Assembly (NCBI RefSeq): GCF_002160495.1
Contig: NZ_NFKR01000024.1
Coordinates: 1-42,529 of the forward strand
Reading direction: 5' to 3'
Length of the DNA stretch: 42,529 bases
Origin: Erysipelatoclostridium sp. An173
Lineage (GTDB): Bacteria; Bacillota_I; Bacilli_A; Erysipelotrichales; Coprobacillaceae
Shown here piece after piece: positions 9,420 to 15,892 of this stretch (position 1 is its first letter; each line of letters opens with the position of its first letter). The position numbers were made by a program, and so were the translations under genes. Below the pieces are notes generated by a model. The model worked only from the letters and a program-made list of their open reading frames with translations. It ran no database searches and was not told where the DNA came from.

Positions 9420-9546
9420 CGGCTTTTGTCATAGCCCACAGGAGTTCCACCTCTGCATAGTTCTTATGTAGCCGTACCCATTGCGTGCGACGTTCTGAAC
9501 GCTCAAGCTGTGGCTGTACGGGAGTATCATTATCTGACAGCACAGG
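9373..9546 (-). pseudogene. C-terminal fragment of an unidentified element gene
   Basis: Minus-strand frame open for 57 codons and ending TGA at 9373. It encodes a protein-like tail containing DNDTPVQPQLERSERR, then QWVRLHKNYAEVELLW and AVELLRKILQKGG. Codon use is good and the end overlaps the ribosome site of the TnpW-like gene, as in an operon. Upstream the frame is closed by a stop at 9547 with no start codon or ribosome site, so the 5' part is lost or frameshifted. I do not recognise the family with certainty; a mobilisation or accessory protein of Tn916/Tn1549-like elements is a guess. Confidence 0.45.
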
Positions 9547-9837
9547 TCATGGCGATAAAAGAGGACAAGTCCTTTACAGGAACACAATAGGTTTTCGCTC
9601 GCTCTTGCAGGGGAAAGGTCGTGGCGTATTTGTTTCAACGGCTCGCTGTCTGTCAAACGTATTGAATTGCTTTATTCAGTTGTAAAAGAACGATTGAAAG
9701 AAGAAAATCGTCTTTCCTATATACCGCGTCGGAAAAGAGGGGAAACGTAACCAAAATCCAAAACTTTTTCCATTATTAGTACAAATGGAACGGTTCATTT
9801 TGGCAATCAACGGTTGATTTTCTCCTTTTTCATTACT
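9547..9837. other. Stretch without a convincing gene (decayed coding scraps)
   Basis: No frame on either strand has a start with a ribosome site. On the plus strand a frame open from 9559 to a TAA at 9748-9750 reads protein-like near its end (KRIELLYSVVKERLKEENR). On the minus strand a frame opposite it also stays open. Both are probably remains of element genes rather than working genes. Confidence 0.4.
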
Positions 9838-10405
9838 ATCTGTATAGCAAACGTCCATTTGCTAAGTTGAAATAGAAAAATTTTAACTTCTTTTCTTACA
9901 CCATATAGGGACAGAAATTGTCGTTTTGCTAAGTTGATGATGAAAAAGATTATTTTTCTTCTCACACCCTAACTACCCATACAACACCGTTACTGCCAAC
10001 TATGGAATGAAATATTTTCTTTGCACCATATAGGGAACGGAAACCATGAATTGTTAAGTTGAGAACAAAGTATTTTCATCTTTTCACATCAACACTCAAC
10101 TGCTAATGCCTGTTTGAATACAAAATGATGATGTTTTTCCTCTTTTCATAGAACACTGTCCACTAATCACGAATTTCCGTCATTTTTTCAAAACTTTTTT
10201 CTCCTTTCACATCATATAGGGACAGCAAGACCCGATTTAATGACCTATTTTCAAAAAAAGTTTAGATTTCCTTTTCTCGCACCATATCTGTACGCAAGTA
10301 GCCGTTTTGTTGCAGATTTGATAAAAAATTTATTTTTCTTCTTTCACTTCACATAGGGAATGAAAACAGCTCTTTGCTGACTAAATCTGAAATTTTTCAA
10401 TTACA
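9838..10405. repeat. Tract of about nine degenerate 60-70 bp repeats downstream of mobT
   Basis: On the plus strand each unit ends in a pyrimidine tract plus CAC (for example CTTCTTTTCTTACACC, CTTCTCACACC, CTTTTCACATC, CTCCTTTCACATC) and most of the next begin ATATAGGGACAG or a variant. Unit starts fall near 9838, 9902, 9968, 10027, 10089, 10148, 10212, 10282 and 10349. Several units also share GCTAAGTTGA-like sequence in the middle. Sequence divergence is high, so this is an old array. No frame is open across it. Possible roles are a single-strand origin, a binding array for MobT or a host factor, or decayed copies of one regulatory unit. Confidence 0.65.
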
Positions 10406-11620
10406 TTAAAAAATACCGTCATTCTCTTGTGGAACAGCGGTATCTATACGTTCTTCTATGGTTGATTTCTCTAATTGTAATAAATGTTTATGCTTGTCTT
10501 TAAGTTCTGCCTGCTCAATCATATCTTTCAGTATCGTTGTATGATTTTCTCTGTCTAATGCCTGTACCATTTTTATTGTTGGTGCAACTTGTCTTTGTAG
10601 CCAATGCAACGCTTTTTGTAAAGTGTAAGGCTCTGGCTTTGTGGTTAAGCGTATCGGCTCTCTGTTTTCCCCTACAAACCATGCCCAATCATCATTTGTT
10701 ATCCATTGACTTTTTGGCTTGTCGTCCTCTCTGTCAACAAAGCGGACATAATGATTGATGATAGAAAAAGCGGTGCGTTCAGCGTCCCGATAGGTCAGTA
10801 AATCTACAACCGCATAATAGGCTCGTTCATTCTTCATGCGTATTTCAAAACGGTTCTTAATCTCCGTATCTTCAATTTCTGTGCCATTCTTGACATACTG
10901 CTCATAATTTTTCTGATAAGCACACATATATAATTCGCTACTTGTTGAACCGAGATATAAGGTTTCTCCTGTATTCTTTGGTAAATCGCTACCGCATTTT
11001 TCTGTACCGCTGTAATCTTTCTGCATACGAAAATAGGAAACACATTCGCCAGCCTTGTATTTTTCCTTTAACTTTGGAATATCCAATATTCCTGCTCGGT
11101 CATTGATAGCCAAATCAAGCCGTTTCATCACACCACCAGCTGTCATACAATCCAGCATGAAGTCATACCATGAGCGTTCCTGTGCCAGCAGATAACATTC
11201 CATTTGCCGACAGCCTTTGCCTTTCAGTTCCAATAAAACACCTAAATGCTCCTGCATGGAACACATGATATTGATGTCGCCAAGTACATATTTGCTTTCA
11301 TATCCGTATTTTCCATAATCTTCATAAAGCATATAATCAGATTTCAGTTGCAATACATCACGGATAATCGCCAATGCGTCCGTAGTAGGAAAGCGGACAC
11401 GAAAGTAATCAATCAATAAGAATAGTGGTTCTTGCGGATTGAAACGCTCAATCTGTTTTTCTATGACTTCTCTTAATTCGTCATTCAATGGCTGTTTCCC
11501 TTTTTCAATGCGGTTGTAATATTCACGGCTGATACCACAGGCAACAGCAAGCCTTGTTTGTGTTACTCCGTATTCCTCACGCTTTTGTCTTAATTCTTCA
11601 ATAAAGTTTTTATCATTCAT
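10406..11620 (-). CDS. mobT: MobT-type relaxase, Tn916 Orf20-like, 404 aa
   Basis: Relaxase that nicks oriT to start transfer, from the Rep_trans/replication-initiation-factor family that serves Tn916, ICEBs1 (NicK) and many IMEs. The N-terminus (about 1-60) is an XRE HTH: KREEYGVTQTRLAVACGISR, then EYYNRIEKGK. The Rep_trans domain follows, with LFLLIDYFRVRFPT, a GCRQMECYL strand, RLDLAINDRAG and the FEIRMKNERA strand. The longer frame to 11824 has no support: ATG 11620 follows a GGAGGA site 8 bases upstream, and the HTH begins there. A terminator-like hairpin lies between the upstream gene and this ribosome site. Full length, with no frameshift seen. The oriT-like region lies 1.2 kb upstream, displaced by the cargo pair. 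Confidence 0.9.
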   Translation of the reverse strand: MNDKNFIEELRQKREEYGVTQTRLAVACGISREYYNRIEKGKQPLNDELREVIEKQIERFNPQEPLFLLIDYFRVRFPTTDALAIIRDVLQLKSDYMLYEDYGKYGYESKYVLGDINIMCSMQEHLGVLLELKGKGCRQMECYLLAQERSWYDFMLDCMTAGGVMKRLDLAINDRAGILDIPKLKEKYKAGECVSYFRMQKDYSGTEKCGSDLPKNTGETLYLGSTSSELYMCAYQKNYEQYVKNGTEIEDTEIKNRFEIRMKNERAYYAVVDLLTYRDAERTAFSIINHYVRFVDREDDKPKSQWITNDDWAWFVGENREPIRLTTKPEPYTLQKALHWLQRQVAPTIKMVQALDRENHTTILKDMIEQAELKDKHKHLLQLEKSTIEERIDTAVPQENDGIF

Positions 11621-11634
11621 TTTTAAATTCCTCC

Positions 11635-11671
11635 AATCAAAAAAGGCAACTACCATAATTGATAATTGCCT
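11635..11671 (-). promoter_or_regulatory. Attenuator-like hairpin just before mobT
   Basis: On the minus strand GGCAATTATCAATTATGG and then TAGTTGCC form a stem (GGCAA/TTGCC plus inner pairs) followed at once by TTTTTT and then the GGAGGA site of mobT. A terminator placed directly before a ribosome site suggests read-through control of mobT. The core 20 bases recur at 12636-12655. Confidence 0.5.
11650..11669. repeat. 20-bp direct repeat, copy 1
   Basis: CTACCATAATTGATAATTGC, identical to 12636-12655. Weaker similarity continues for about 40 bases on the right side of both copies (AT-rich, CTGNANAGAAAA, CAATC). The two copies bracket the GyrI-like/DUF3781 gene pair. Confidence 0.85.
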
Positions 11672-11690
11672 GTCATTAAAAATCTGTATA

Positions 11691-11723
11691 GAAAAAGCAG
11701 TCAATCCTAAGACTAACTGCTTT
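11691..11723 (-). terminator. Terminator after the GyrI-like gene
   Basis: Minus strand: AAAGCAGT stem (11716-11723) / ACTGCTTT (11694-11701) followed by TTTTTC, 25 bases after the GyrI-like stop. Confidence 0.75.
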
Positions 11724-11747
11724 GTGTGTATGGATATAAAATTGTTT

Positions 11748-12218
11748 CTAATCTTGAATAGGTATCCAAATTTCAATAACTGAATTATCACTATTCCAAT
11801 GAAAACGATAATCGTATTTTTCAAAGTGTAGGATAATATCTTTTATAGGAATATACGATGTACTAGGAATAATTTCTTGATAAATCTTGCCATAAGTTTC
11901 ATATATTTTATCCATAGCACCAATATGCTCCACAACCAAATATTTATAAGACGGTATTTCTTTATACAGAAAGCCCTCTGGGGTAATGGTTCTTTGGGGA
12001 ATAGAACAGAAATAATAAAGTTTTCCATTTCTTCTTTCCATAAAAGCATATTTTACCCAATTTCCCGATTGTGAAAGATACGCTTTTTTCAAACTACTGT
12101 TAAACTTTCTCCAAAACTGTGTACTAATCTGAATATTCTTTTTTTGATAATTAGTCAGTTCTACTTCTTGCCCAATAACTGCAAATGCGTTTAATTCCTT
12201 TATAGAAAAATTTATCAT
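11748..12218 (-). CDS. GyrI-like / AraC effector-binding-domain protein, 156 aa
   Basis: Stand-alone small-molecule-binding fold of the GyrI/BmrR-C family, which binds drug-like ligands or acts as an anti-toxin-like shield in some members. Seen here: the IKELNAFAVIGQEVEL opening strand, the central FCSIPQ and YKYLVVEHIGAM strands (family pattern Y-x-V-x-x-H-x-G), and the closing FHWNSDNSVIEIWIPI strand with the characteristic E-x-W-I-P-I end. The longer frame to 12275 is rejected: ATG 12218 has an AAGGT site and overlaps the stop of the DUF3781 gene as ATGA, so the pair is translationally coupled. No DNA-binding domain is present. It is cargo of the element; its ligand is unknown. Confidence 0.75.
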   Translation of the reverse strand: MINFSIKELNAFAVIGQEVELTNYQKKNIQISTQFWRKFNSSLKKAYLSQSGNWVKYAFMERRNGKLYYFCSIPQRTITPEGFLYKEIPSYKYLVVEHIGAMDKIYETYGKIYQEIIPSTSYIPIKDIILHFEKYDYRFHWNSDNSVIEIWIPIQD

Positions 12219-12457
12219 TTTACCTTGTGAGCAGTGATAACGGTATAACTGTACGCATTTACCGTTATAATACAATTATCAATCGTTATATACCAGTTTT
12301 TTCCTTTTCTTGTGATTTCCGCATTAGAAAGGCTAATTTTTTCTTTGCACCATTCAATTACATTTTCTACATTCAAAGATAAGTTCTTTTTAATTCTAAT
12401 AACGCCAAGTTCAGTTGTGTGAAGTCTTCCTAAGTTTTCCAGTAATTCATTTTCCAT
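12215..12457 (-). CDS. DUF3781-like protein, 80 aa
   Basis: Small protein whose sequence (LHTTELGVIRIKKNL ... VENVIEWCKEKI ... RKGKNWYITIDNCIITVNAYSY, split here, ending VITAHK) fits the DUF3781 family, for which I know no function. The C-terminal half is a run of alternating strand residues. ATG 12457 is chosen over the in-frame ATG at 12472 because GAGGT lies 8 bases before it and the upstream ATG has no ribosome site. The stop overlaps the GyrI-like start, and a good promoter lies about 50 bases upstream, so these two genes form their own transcription unit inside the element. Pairing with a ligand-binding protein hints at a shared resistance or stress role, which is inference. Confidence 0.72.
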   Translation of the reverse strand: MENELLENLGRLHTTELGVIRIKKNLSLNVENVIEWCKEKISLSNAEITRKGKNWYITIDNCIITVNAYSYTVITAHKVK

Positions 12458-12507
12458 ATTTTGATACCTCATTTTTCAGCAAATTTATTTGTATGTTTTA
12501 TATCCCA

Positions 12508-12536
12508 ATTATAACATTCTCATATCAGCACTACAA
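12508..12536 (-). promoter_or_regulatory. Promoter of the DUF3781/GyrI-like unit
   Basis: Minus strand -35 TTGTAG (12531-12536), 17-base spacer, -10 TATAAT (12508-12513), 50 bases before the chosen ATG. Confidence 0.65.
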
Positions 12537-12598
12537 TAAAAAATAATTAAGCACCAATAATCTTATTGAACATCTACAACCGTAAATCTTTCACACCA

Positions 12599-12615
12599 TC
12601 AGTGTTAAACACTGA
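12599..12615. promoter_or_regulatory. 17-bp palindrome, possible operator
   Basis: TCAGTGTTAAACACTGA is a perfect 8-base dyad around one base. It lies about 60 bases upstream of the -35 box of the DUF3781 unit. No binding protein is known. Confidence 0.45.
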
Positions 12616-12635
12616 GCTGACAGCAATTACGACAG

Positions 12636-12655
12636 CTACCATAATTGATAATTGC
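12636..12655. repeat. 20-bp direct repeat, copy 2
   Basis: Identical to 11650-11669. To its right an imperfect 13-base stem (GACAATCAATTTC / GAAATCAACTGTC, about 12685-12719) followed by T-rich sequence on the minus strand mirrors the terminator beside copy 1. Confidence 0.85.
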
Positions 12656-12746
12656 ATGCACTTAAATTTCTGCAAAAGAAAACGACAATCAATTTCTTAT
12701 TTTTTGAAATCAACTGTCTTTCTCATATTTACTATTCAATTTTCAT

Positions 12747-12773
12747 AGTGATATAGGTACAATTTATATCACT
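12747..12773. repeat. Perfect 9-bp inverted repeat
   Basis: AGTGATATA (12747-12755) / TATATCACT (12765-12773), 9-base loop, about 75 bases from the oriT-like hairpin. It may be part of the transfer origin region. Confidence 0.5.
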
Positions 12774-12844
12774 ACTGTAAAAATGCGGTTTTGCCTTATA
12801 AATACAGCGTTTTCCGCTTGTTAGTGTATAGTGTTTCTTGTTTT

Positions 12845-12990
12845 TTGTGCCCCCCTTGTTAGATAACGGGGGCTTATAAGGCTCGCTACGCTCGCCCAAC
12901 CGACGAAGTGAACCAGCCCCTCGCCAGCTTTGCTGGCGTGGCGCTATGTCTTACGACCGCCACCGTGGACGGATCACTCCGTCGGTTTGC
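12845..12990. other. oriT: oriT-like region of the mobilizable element
   Basis: A G+C-rich island with no open frame. It starts with GCCCCC (12849-12854) / GGGGGC (12868-12873). Read on the minus strand the stem-loop is CCCCCGTTATCTAACAAGGG, close in form to the C-run / CTAACA loop / G-run nick hairpin I know from ICEBs1 and Tn916 oriT. Two more structures follow: CGCCAGC/GCTGGCG (12922-12938), and a 17-base inverted repeat with two mismatches (12898-12914 against 12971-12987). MobT-type relaxases use this kind of oriT. The 12458-13079 gap holds this island, the repeats listed separately and no gene. Confidence 0.7.
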
Positions 12991-13079
12991 GAGATTTTGA
13001 GCGTATCTTCCACACAAACTGGGAGTTGTAATTACATTTCTAAAAAATCGAATAATCTTTTATAAAATTAAATATATAT

Positions 13080-13874
13080 TTAGATTTCAATAACATCACC
13101 GCAAGACATATAATTCATATTATCCATTTGTTGAGATAGATAATGATATGCCTTTTCACCAGTGCAATGACAAGTATAAAATTCAATATCTTTATACTTT
13201 TGTAATTCCATTGCAATACTGTTTAACAATTCTTTTGATACTGTTTTCTTTGTAAGTGGGTTGAACAAATGAAAACCACCAATACAAAAATGTGGTTGAT
13301 ACTTCTCTGCTTCTTCCATGATATTTACAACACCAGAATGCCCACACCCCATAATAACTACTACTTTATTTTCTGAAATAATCAAGTTTTGTTCGTGTAC
13401 AAAAGTATCTTTGCCCTTTTTATCATAAAGAGCATTATTGGCAGGAGAATAAAATTTATTTGTTTTACTTACTGTAAATAGCGATAATTCTTCATCAATT
13501 TTATAATTACCATTCAATAGTTTGATTTGCCTATTAGATTTAAGCTTACTATCAATTCCAACTGGTATTTTAAGAAATAAGGTTTTACTGTAATGTGGTT
13601 CAAAGGCTTCCTTTTGCACATAGATATTTGCCACAGAATTAATATCTAAAAATTTTTTCAATGCTCCTCCATGGTCAAAATGCCCATGAGAAATAATAAC
13701 AGTATCCACTTTTGAAATATCTATATTTCTTTTCATAGCATTTTCAAATAATGTGCTATCTGAACCTAAATCAAATAGAATTTTATGTGATTTCGTTTCA
13801 ATATATAAGGAAAGTCCGTGTTTTGTTTTAAGTTCTGACTTAGTCGTATTTTCAACTAATGAAGTTATTCTCAT
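13080..13874 (-). CDS. Metallo-beta-lactamase-fold hydrolase, 264 aa
   Basis: MBL-fold protein with the Zn-binding signature ISHGHFDHGG (about residues 61-70) and further His/Asp positions in VIMGCGHSGVVN and YTCHCTGEKAYHYL. This layout, starting with an LVENTT strand and a KHGLSLYIET strand, is the subfamily annotated after the methanopterin-related ribofuranosyl-aminobenzene phosphate synthases, whose bacterial members have no firm function. The start ATG has a GGAGAT site. It is the last gene before the right end of the element and therefore cargo. It could also have been carried in with host sequence of an earlier site. It does not look like an antibiotic beta-lactamase. Confidence 0.82.
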   Translation of the reverse strand: MRITSLVENTTKSELKTKHGLSLYIETKSHKILFDLGSDSTLFENAMKRNIDISKVDTVIISHGHFDHGGALKKFLDINSVANIYVQKEAFEPHYSKTLFLKIPVGIDSKLKSNRQIKLLNGNYKIDEELSLFTVSKTNKFYSPANNALYDKKGKDTFVHEQNLIISENKVVVIMGCGHSGVVNIMEEAEKYQPHFCIGGFHLFNPLTKKTVSKELLNSIAMELQKYKDIEFYTCHCTGEKAYHYLSQQMDNMNYMSCGDVIEI

Positions 13875-13948
13875 AAAATCTCCTTTACAATTCTAATTTA
13901 TCGTTCTCTTTTACAAAAATTATATCACGCTAGAAACGAACAGTCATT

Positions 13949-13991
13949 CTTTTTCAGTTATCTAATGAAAATTTATTAGATATAGAAAAAG
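13949..13991. repeat. Imperfect hairpin upstream of the MBL gene
   Basis: CTTTTTC...ATCTAAT (from 13949) pairs with ATTAGAT...GAAAAAG (to 13991) around an AT-rich loop. It lies about 75-120 bases upstream of the MBL start, within 100-140 bases of the element's right end. Terminator or promoter-proximal structure; undecided. Confidence 0.4.
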
Positions 13992-14031
13992 ACACTATAT
14001 TTCAAGTGCCATTCTCTTATACATCAGTATT

Positions 14032-14054
14032 CTGCAAGCAGGTAAACACAGGTT
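14032..14054. repeat. Inverted match to the recombinase upstream region
   Basis: The reverse complement, AACCTGTGTTTAC then CTGCTTGCA, matches 9123-9149 (AACCCGTGTTTAC, five extra bases, CTGCTTGCA) with one substitution and the 5-base gap. It lies about 37 bases inside the right end of the element. Confidence 0.6.
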
Positions 14055-14059
14055 GTTTC

Positions 14060-14197
14060 TTAATATCCTTTTGTTTGGGAAACTCCACGTTCCCATTTAT
14101 TTACAGCTGGAGTGGAAACGCCTAGATAATTTGCAATTTGTTCTTGGGTAAGTCCTTTTGCTAAACGTTTTTCACGGATTATATCATTTATTTTCAT
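14060..14197 (-). pseudogene. N-terminal HTH part of the split XRE/TPR regulator
   Basis: Minus strand ATG at 14197 with a GAAGG site encodes an XRE HTH: MKINDIIREKRLAKGLTQEQ, then IANYLGVSTPAVNKW. It then crosses the GA core into the element and ends after ERGVSQTKGY at a TAA (14060-14062). Only the first 35 codons are host sequence. The element end happens to supply ERG, so a complete-looking recognition turn WERG is kept and a 45-residue peptide could still be made. The rest of the gene is at 6509-7456. Together they would give about 350 residues. Whether the short HTH peptide binds DNA is unknown. Confidence 0.88.
14075..14105. other. Right element-chromosome junction (att site)
   Basis: Minus strand AATAAATGG (host), GA core at 14092-14091, then ACGTGGAGTTTCCC inside the element. 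The element side contains GGGAA/TTCCC in both orientations around the core. Confidence 0.75.
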
Positions 14198-14229
14198 AAA
14201 CAAATGCCTTCATTTAATTTTCTACTTAT

Positions 14230-14258
14230 ATTGTAATGATTTAACTTTATATTTTCAA
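14230..14258 (-). promoter_or_regulatory. Promoter of the split XRE/TPR gene
   Basis: Minus strand -35 TTGAAA (14253-14258), 17-base spacer, -10 TACAAT (14230-14235), 32 bases before the ATG. Confidence 0.6.
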
Positions 14259-14317
14259 TTTACTGTTTATTAACTTTTTAGAAGTTTTATTAACTATAAG
14301 TTATTTAGTCTATAAAA

Positions 14318-14343
14318 AAACAGGGAATTGAAACTCCCTGTTT
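14318..14343 (-). terminator. Terminator of the NCS2 permease gene
   Basis: Nine-base stem AAACAGGGA (14318-14326) / TCCCTGTTT (14335-14343), followed on the minus strand by a run of Ts. It overlaps the stop codon. Confidence 0.88.
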
Positions 14344-15697
14344 AAATGATCGCTAGTAATATAAAGTTAATAATGAACAATATTGCTACTACAGCGATAA
14401 TTGGATGAATTTCTTTTGCTTGTTTTTTAATAATTTTTACAATGCAATAGAAGATAAATGCTGTAGCAATACCATATGAGATACTGTAGCAAAGTGCCAT
14501 GAAGATTCCGGCAAAGAAAGCAGGTACAGCTTCTTCTAAATCATTCCAGTTAATTTCTGTAAATGATGAAACCATCATGCATCCAACAATAACTAGTGCT
14601 GGTGCAGTAGCTGCTGAAGGAATAGCACTTACAAATGATGATAAAAAGGCACTTAAAGCAAAACAGATTGCTACAACTACAGAAGTCAAACCAGTTCTAC
14701 CACCAACACCGATACCAGCTGCACTTTCAACAAATGTAGTAGTATTACTTGTACCAAAGATTGCACCGATTGAAGTTGCAGTAGCATCAGCGAATAATGC
14801 TTTATCCATTTTTGAACTAAATCCACTACTGTTTTCTAAAGCAGCTTCATCTTCAGCTGAGAAGATACCTGATTTACGACCAGTTCCGATAAATGTTCCA
14901 ATTGTATCAAATGTATCAGACATACTGAATGCAAAAATAGTAATAATTACTAAAGGAATTTTAGAAGCATCAGCAAATAATGAAGGTAAACCTTCAGAAG
15001 TAAAGATAACCCCAAAAGTAGAAGGTAAAACACCTAAAGCTTCTGAAAAACTAACAGTATCAGCTGTTGATGTTACTCCAAAAGGAATCCCGATCAATGT
15101 TGTTATGATGATAGCAATTAAAATACCACCTTTAACTTTTAAAATAGTTAAAACAACAGCTAAAACTAAACCAATTAAAAATACCCATAATACTGGCTGA
15201 TTCATATTTGATAAAGCTGGTACACCAGAATCAAAATTAATCATACCAACATTTAAAAATCCTAAATAAGCAATGAAAACACCAATTCCACCACCAATAG
15301 CATTTTGTAAAGATTGTGGAATTGCTTTAATAATTGTTTTACGAATTTTAGTTACTGTAATAAAAATATTAATTAATCCACAAATAAAAACCATTGATAA
15401 AGCTTGTTGCCATGTAAATTTTAATGCAAAGCAAACTGTATAAACGAAGAATGCATTTAATCCCATTCCCGGTGCTTGAGCATATGGAACATTGGCAACT
15501 AGACCCATAATTAAAGTCCCGATTACTGAAGCAATAATTGTTGCTAAGAAAACAGCACCCCATTCCATTCCAGATTGGCTTAATGTATTTGGATTTACCG
15601 CAATAATATAAGCCATTGCAAAGAAAGTGGTAATACCTGCAATTATTTCTGTTGAAACAGTGGTATTGTTTTCTTTCAATTTAAAAAATTTTTCCAT
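14342..15697 (-). CDS. NCS2-family purine (adenine/guanine/hypoxanthine) permease, 451 aa
   Basis: Polytopic membrane transporter of the AzgA/PbuG branch of NCS2. Diagnostic parts: the N-terminal EIIAGITTFFAMAYIIAVNP stretch with the conserved NP, NVPYAQAPGMGLNAFFVYTV (helix 3), the Asp-rich SMSDTFDTIGTFIGTGR loop, GAIFGTSNTTTFVESAAGIG (re-entrant helix 10 region), and about 12-14 hydrophobic segments. Length is normal. It takes up purine bases with protons. An AGGAGA site precedes the ATG. It is alone on the minus strand. I looked for a purine riboswitch upstream, where such genes often carry one, and found none. Confidence 0.94.
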   Translation of the reverse strand: MEKFFKLKENNTTVSTEIIAGITTFFAMAYIIAVNPNTLSQSGMEWGAVFLATIIASVIGTLIMGLVANVPYAQAPGMGLNAFFVYTVCFALKFTWQQALSMVFICGLINIFITVTKIRKTIIKAIPQSLQNAIGGGIGVFIAYLGFLNVGMINFDSGVPALSNMNQPVLWVFLIGLVLAVVLTILKVKGGILIAIIITTLIGIPFGVTSTADTVSFSEALGVLPSTFGVIFTSEGLPSLFADASKIPLVIITIFAFSMSDTFDTIGTFIGTGRKSGIFSAEDEAALENSSGFSSKMDKALFADATATSIGAIFGTSNTTTFVESAAGIGVGGRTGLTSVVVAICFALSAFLSSFVSAIPSAATAPALVIVGCMMVSSFTEINWNDLEEAVPAFFAGIFMALCYSISYGIATAFIFYCIVKIIKKQAKEIHPIIAVVAILFIINFILLAII

Positions 15698-15892
15698 TTA
15701 ATTTCTCCTCTTTAATCTATTTCAACGTTAAGACTTTATCATGTTTTAAAAAAAGTTGCAAACAAATATCGTATATATGTAAAAAATTGAATAAAATAGC
15801 TTATTTAAAGTGTGAAGATGTAAATTATATTGAAGCTATAATATATTTATAGTATTATATTTTTCGTATACACTTTTGTATATAGATTAAGA

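Larger units (their letters stand above)
7455..14092. mobile_element. Integrative mobilizable element (about 6.64 kb), serine-recombinase type with MobT relaxase
   Basis: Both ends are defined by the interrupted regulator gene. On the minus strand the flanks read AATAAATGG-GA (right, core at 14091-14092) and GA-AACCGGG (left, core at 7455-7456); joined over one GA they give NKWETGISYPD in frame. A GA crossover dinucleotide is what is known for the TnpX/TndX large serine recombinases, and the element encodes such an enzyme next to its left end. Content: recombinase, TnpW-like protein, a decayed fragment, a degenerate repeat tract, MobT, a GyrI-like and DUF3781 pair, oriT-like region, MBL-fold hydrolase. 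No TcpA/FtsK, VirB4 or other channel genes are present, so transfer would need a helper Tn916/ICEBs1-type element. G+C is visibly higher than the flanks in the recombinase, mobT and oriT parts. Confidence 0.85.

Noticed and set aside
9838-10405. CRISPR array
   Set aside because: Units are highly diverged and have no constant repeat with unique spacers; no cas genes are nearby.
11620-11824. N-terminal hydrophobic extension of MobT
   Set aside because: It runs through the GyrI-like gene terminator and 3' end, and the GGAGGA site points to ATG 11620.
12890-13020. tRNA or other stable RNA gene in the GC-rich island
   Set aside because: No cloverleaf or anticodon arm found; its inverted repeats fit an oriT region better.
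13080-13874. Antibiotic beta-lactamase
   Set aside because: The MBL motif pattern and N-terminal layout fit the small cytoplasmic hydrolase subfamily; there is no signal peptide.
14499-15200. 233-aa plus-strand frame opposite the purine permease
   Set aside because: Antisense shadow with low-complexity Ala/Pro/Lys/Ile/Val composition and no ribosome site.
15698-15890. Purine riboswitch before the NCS2 permease
   Set aside because: On the minus strand I find no three-way junction with the conserved purine-aptamer loops.
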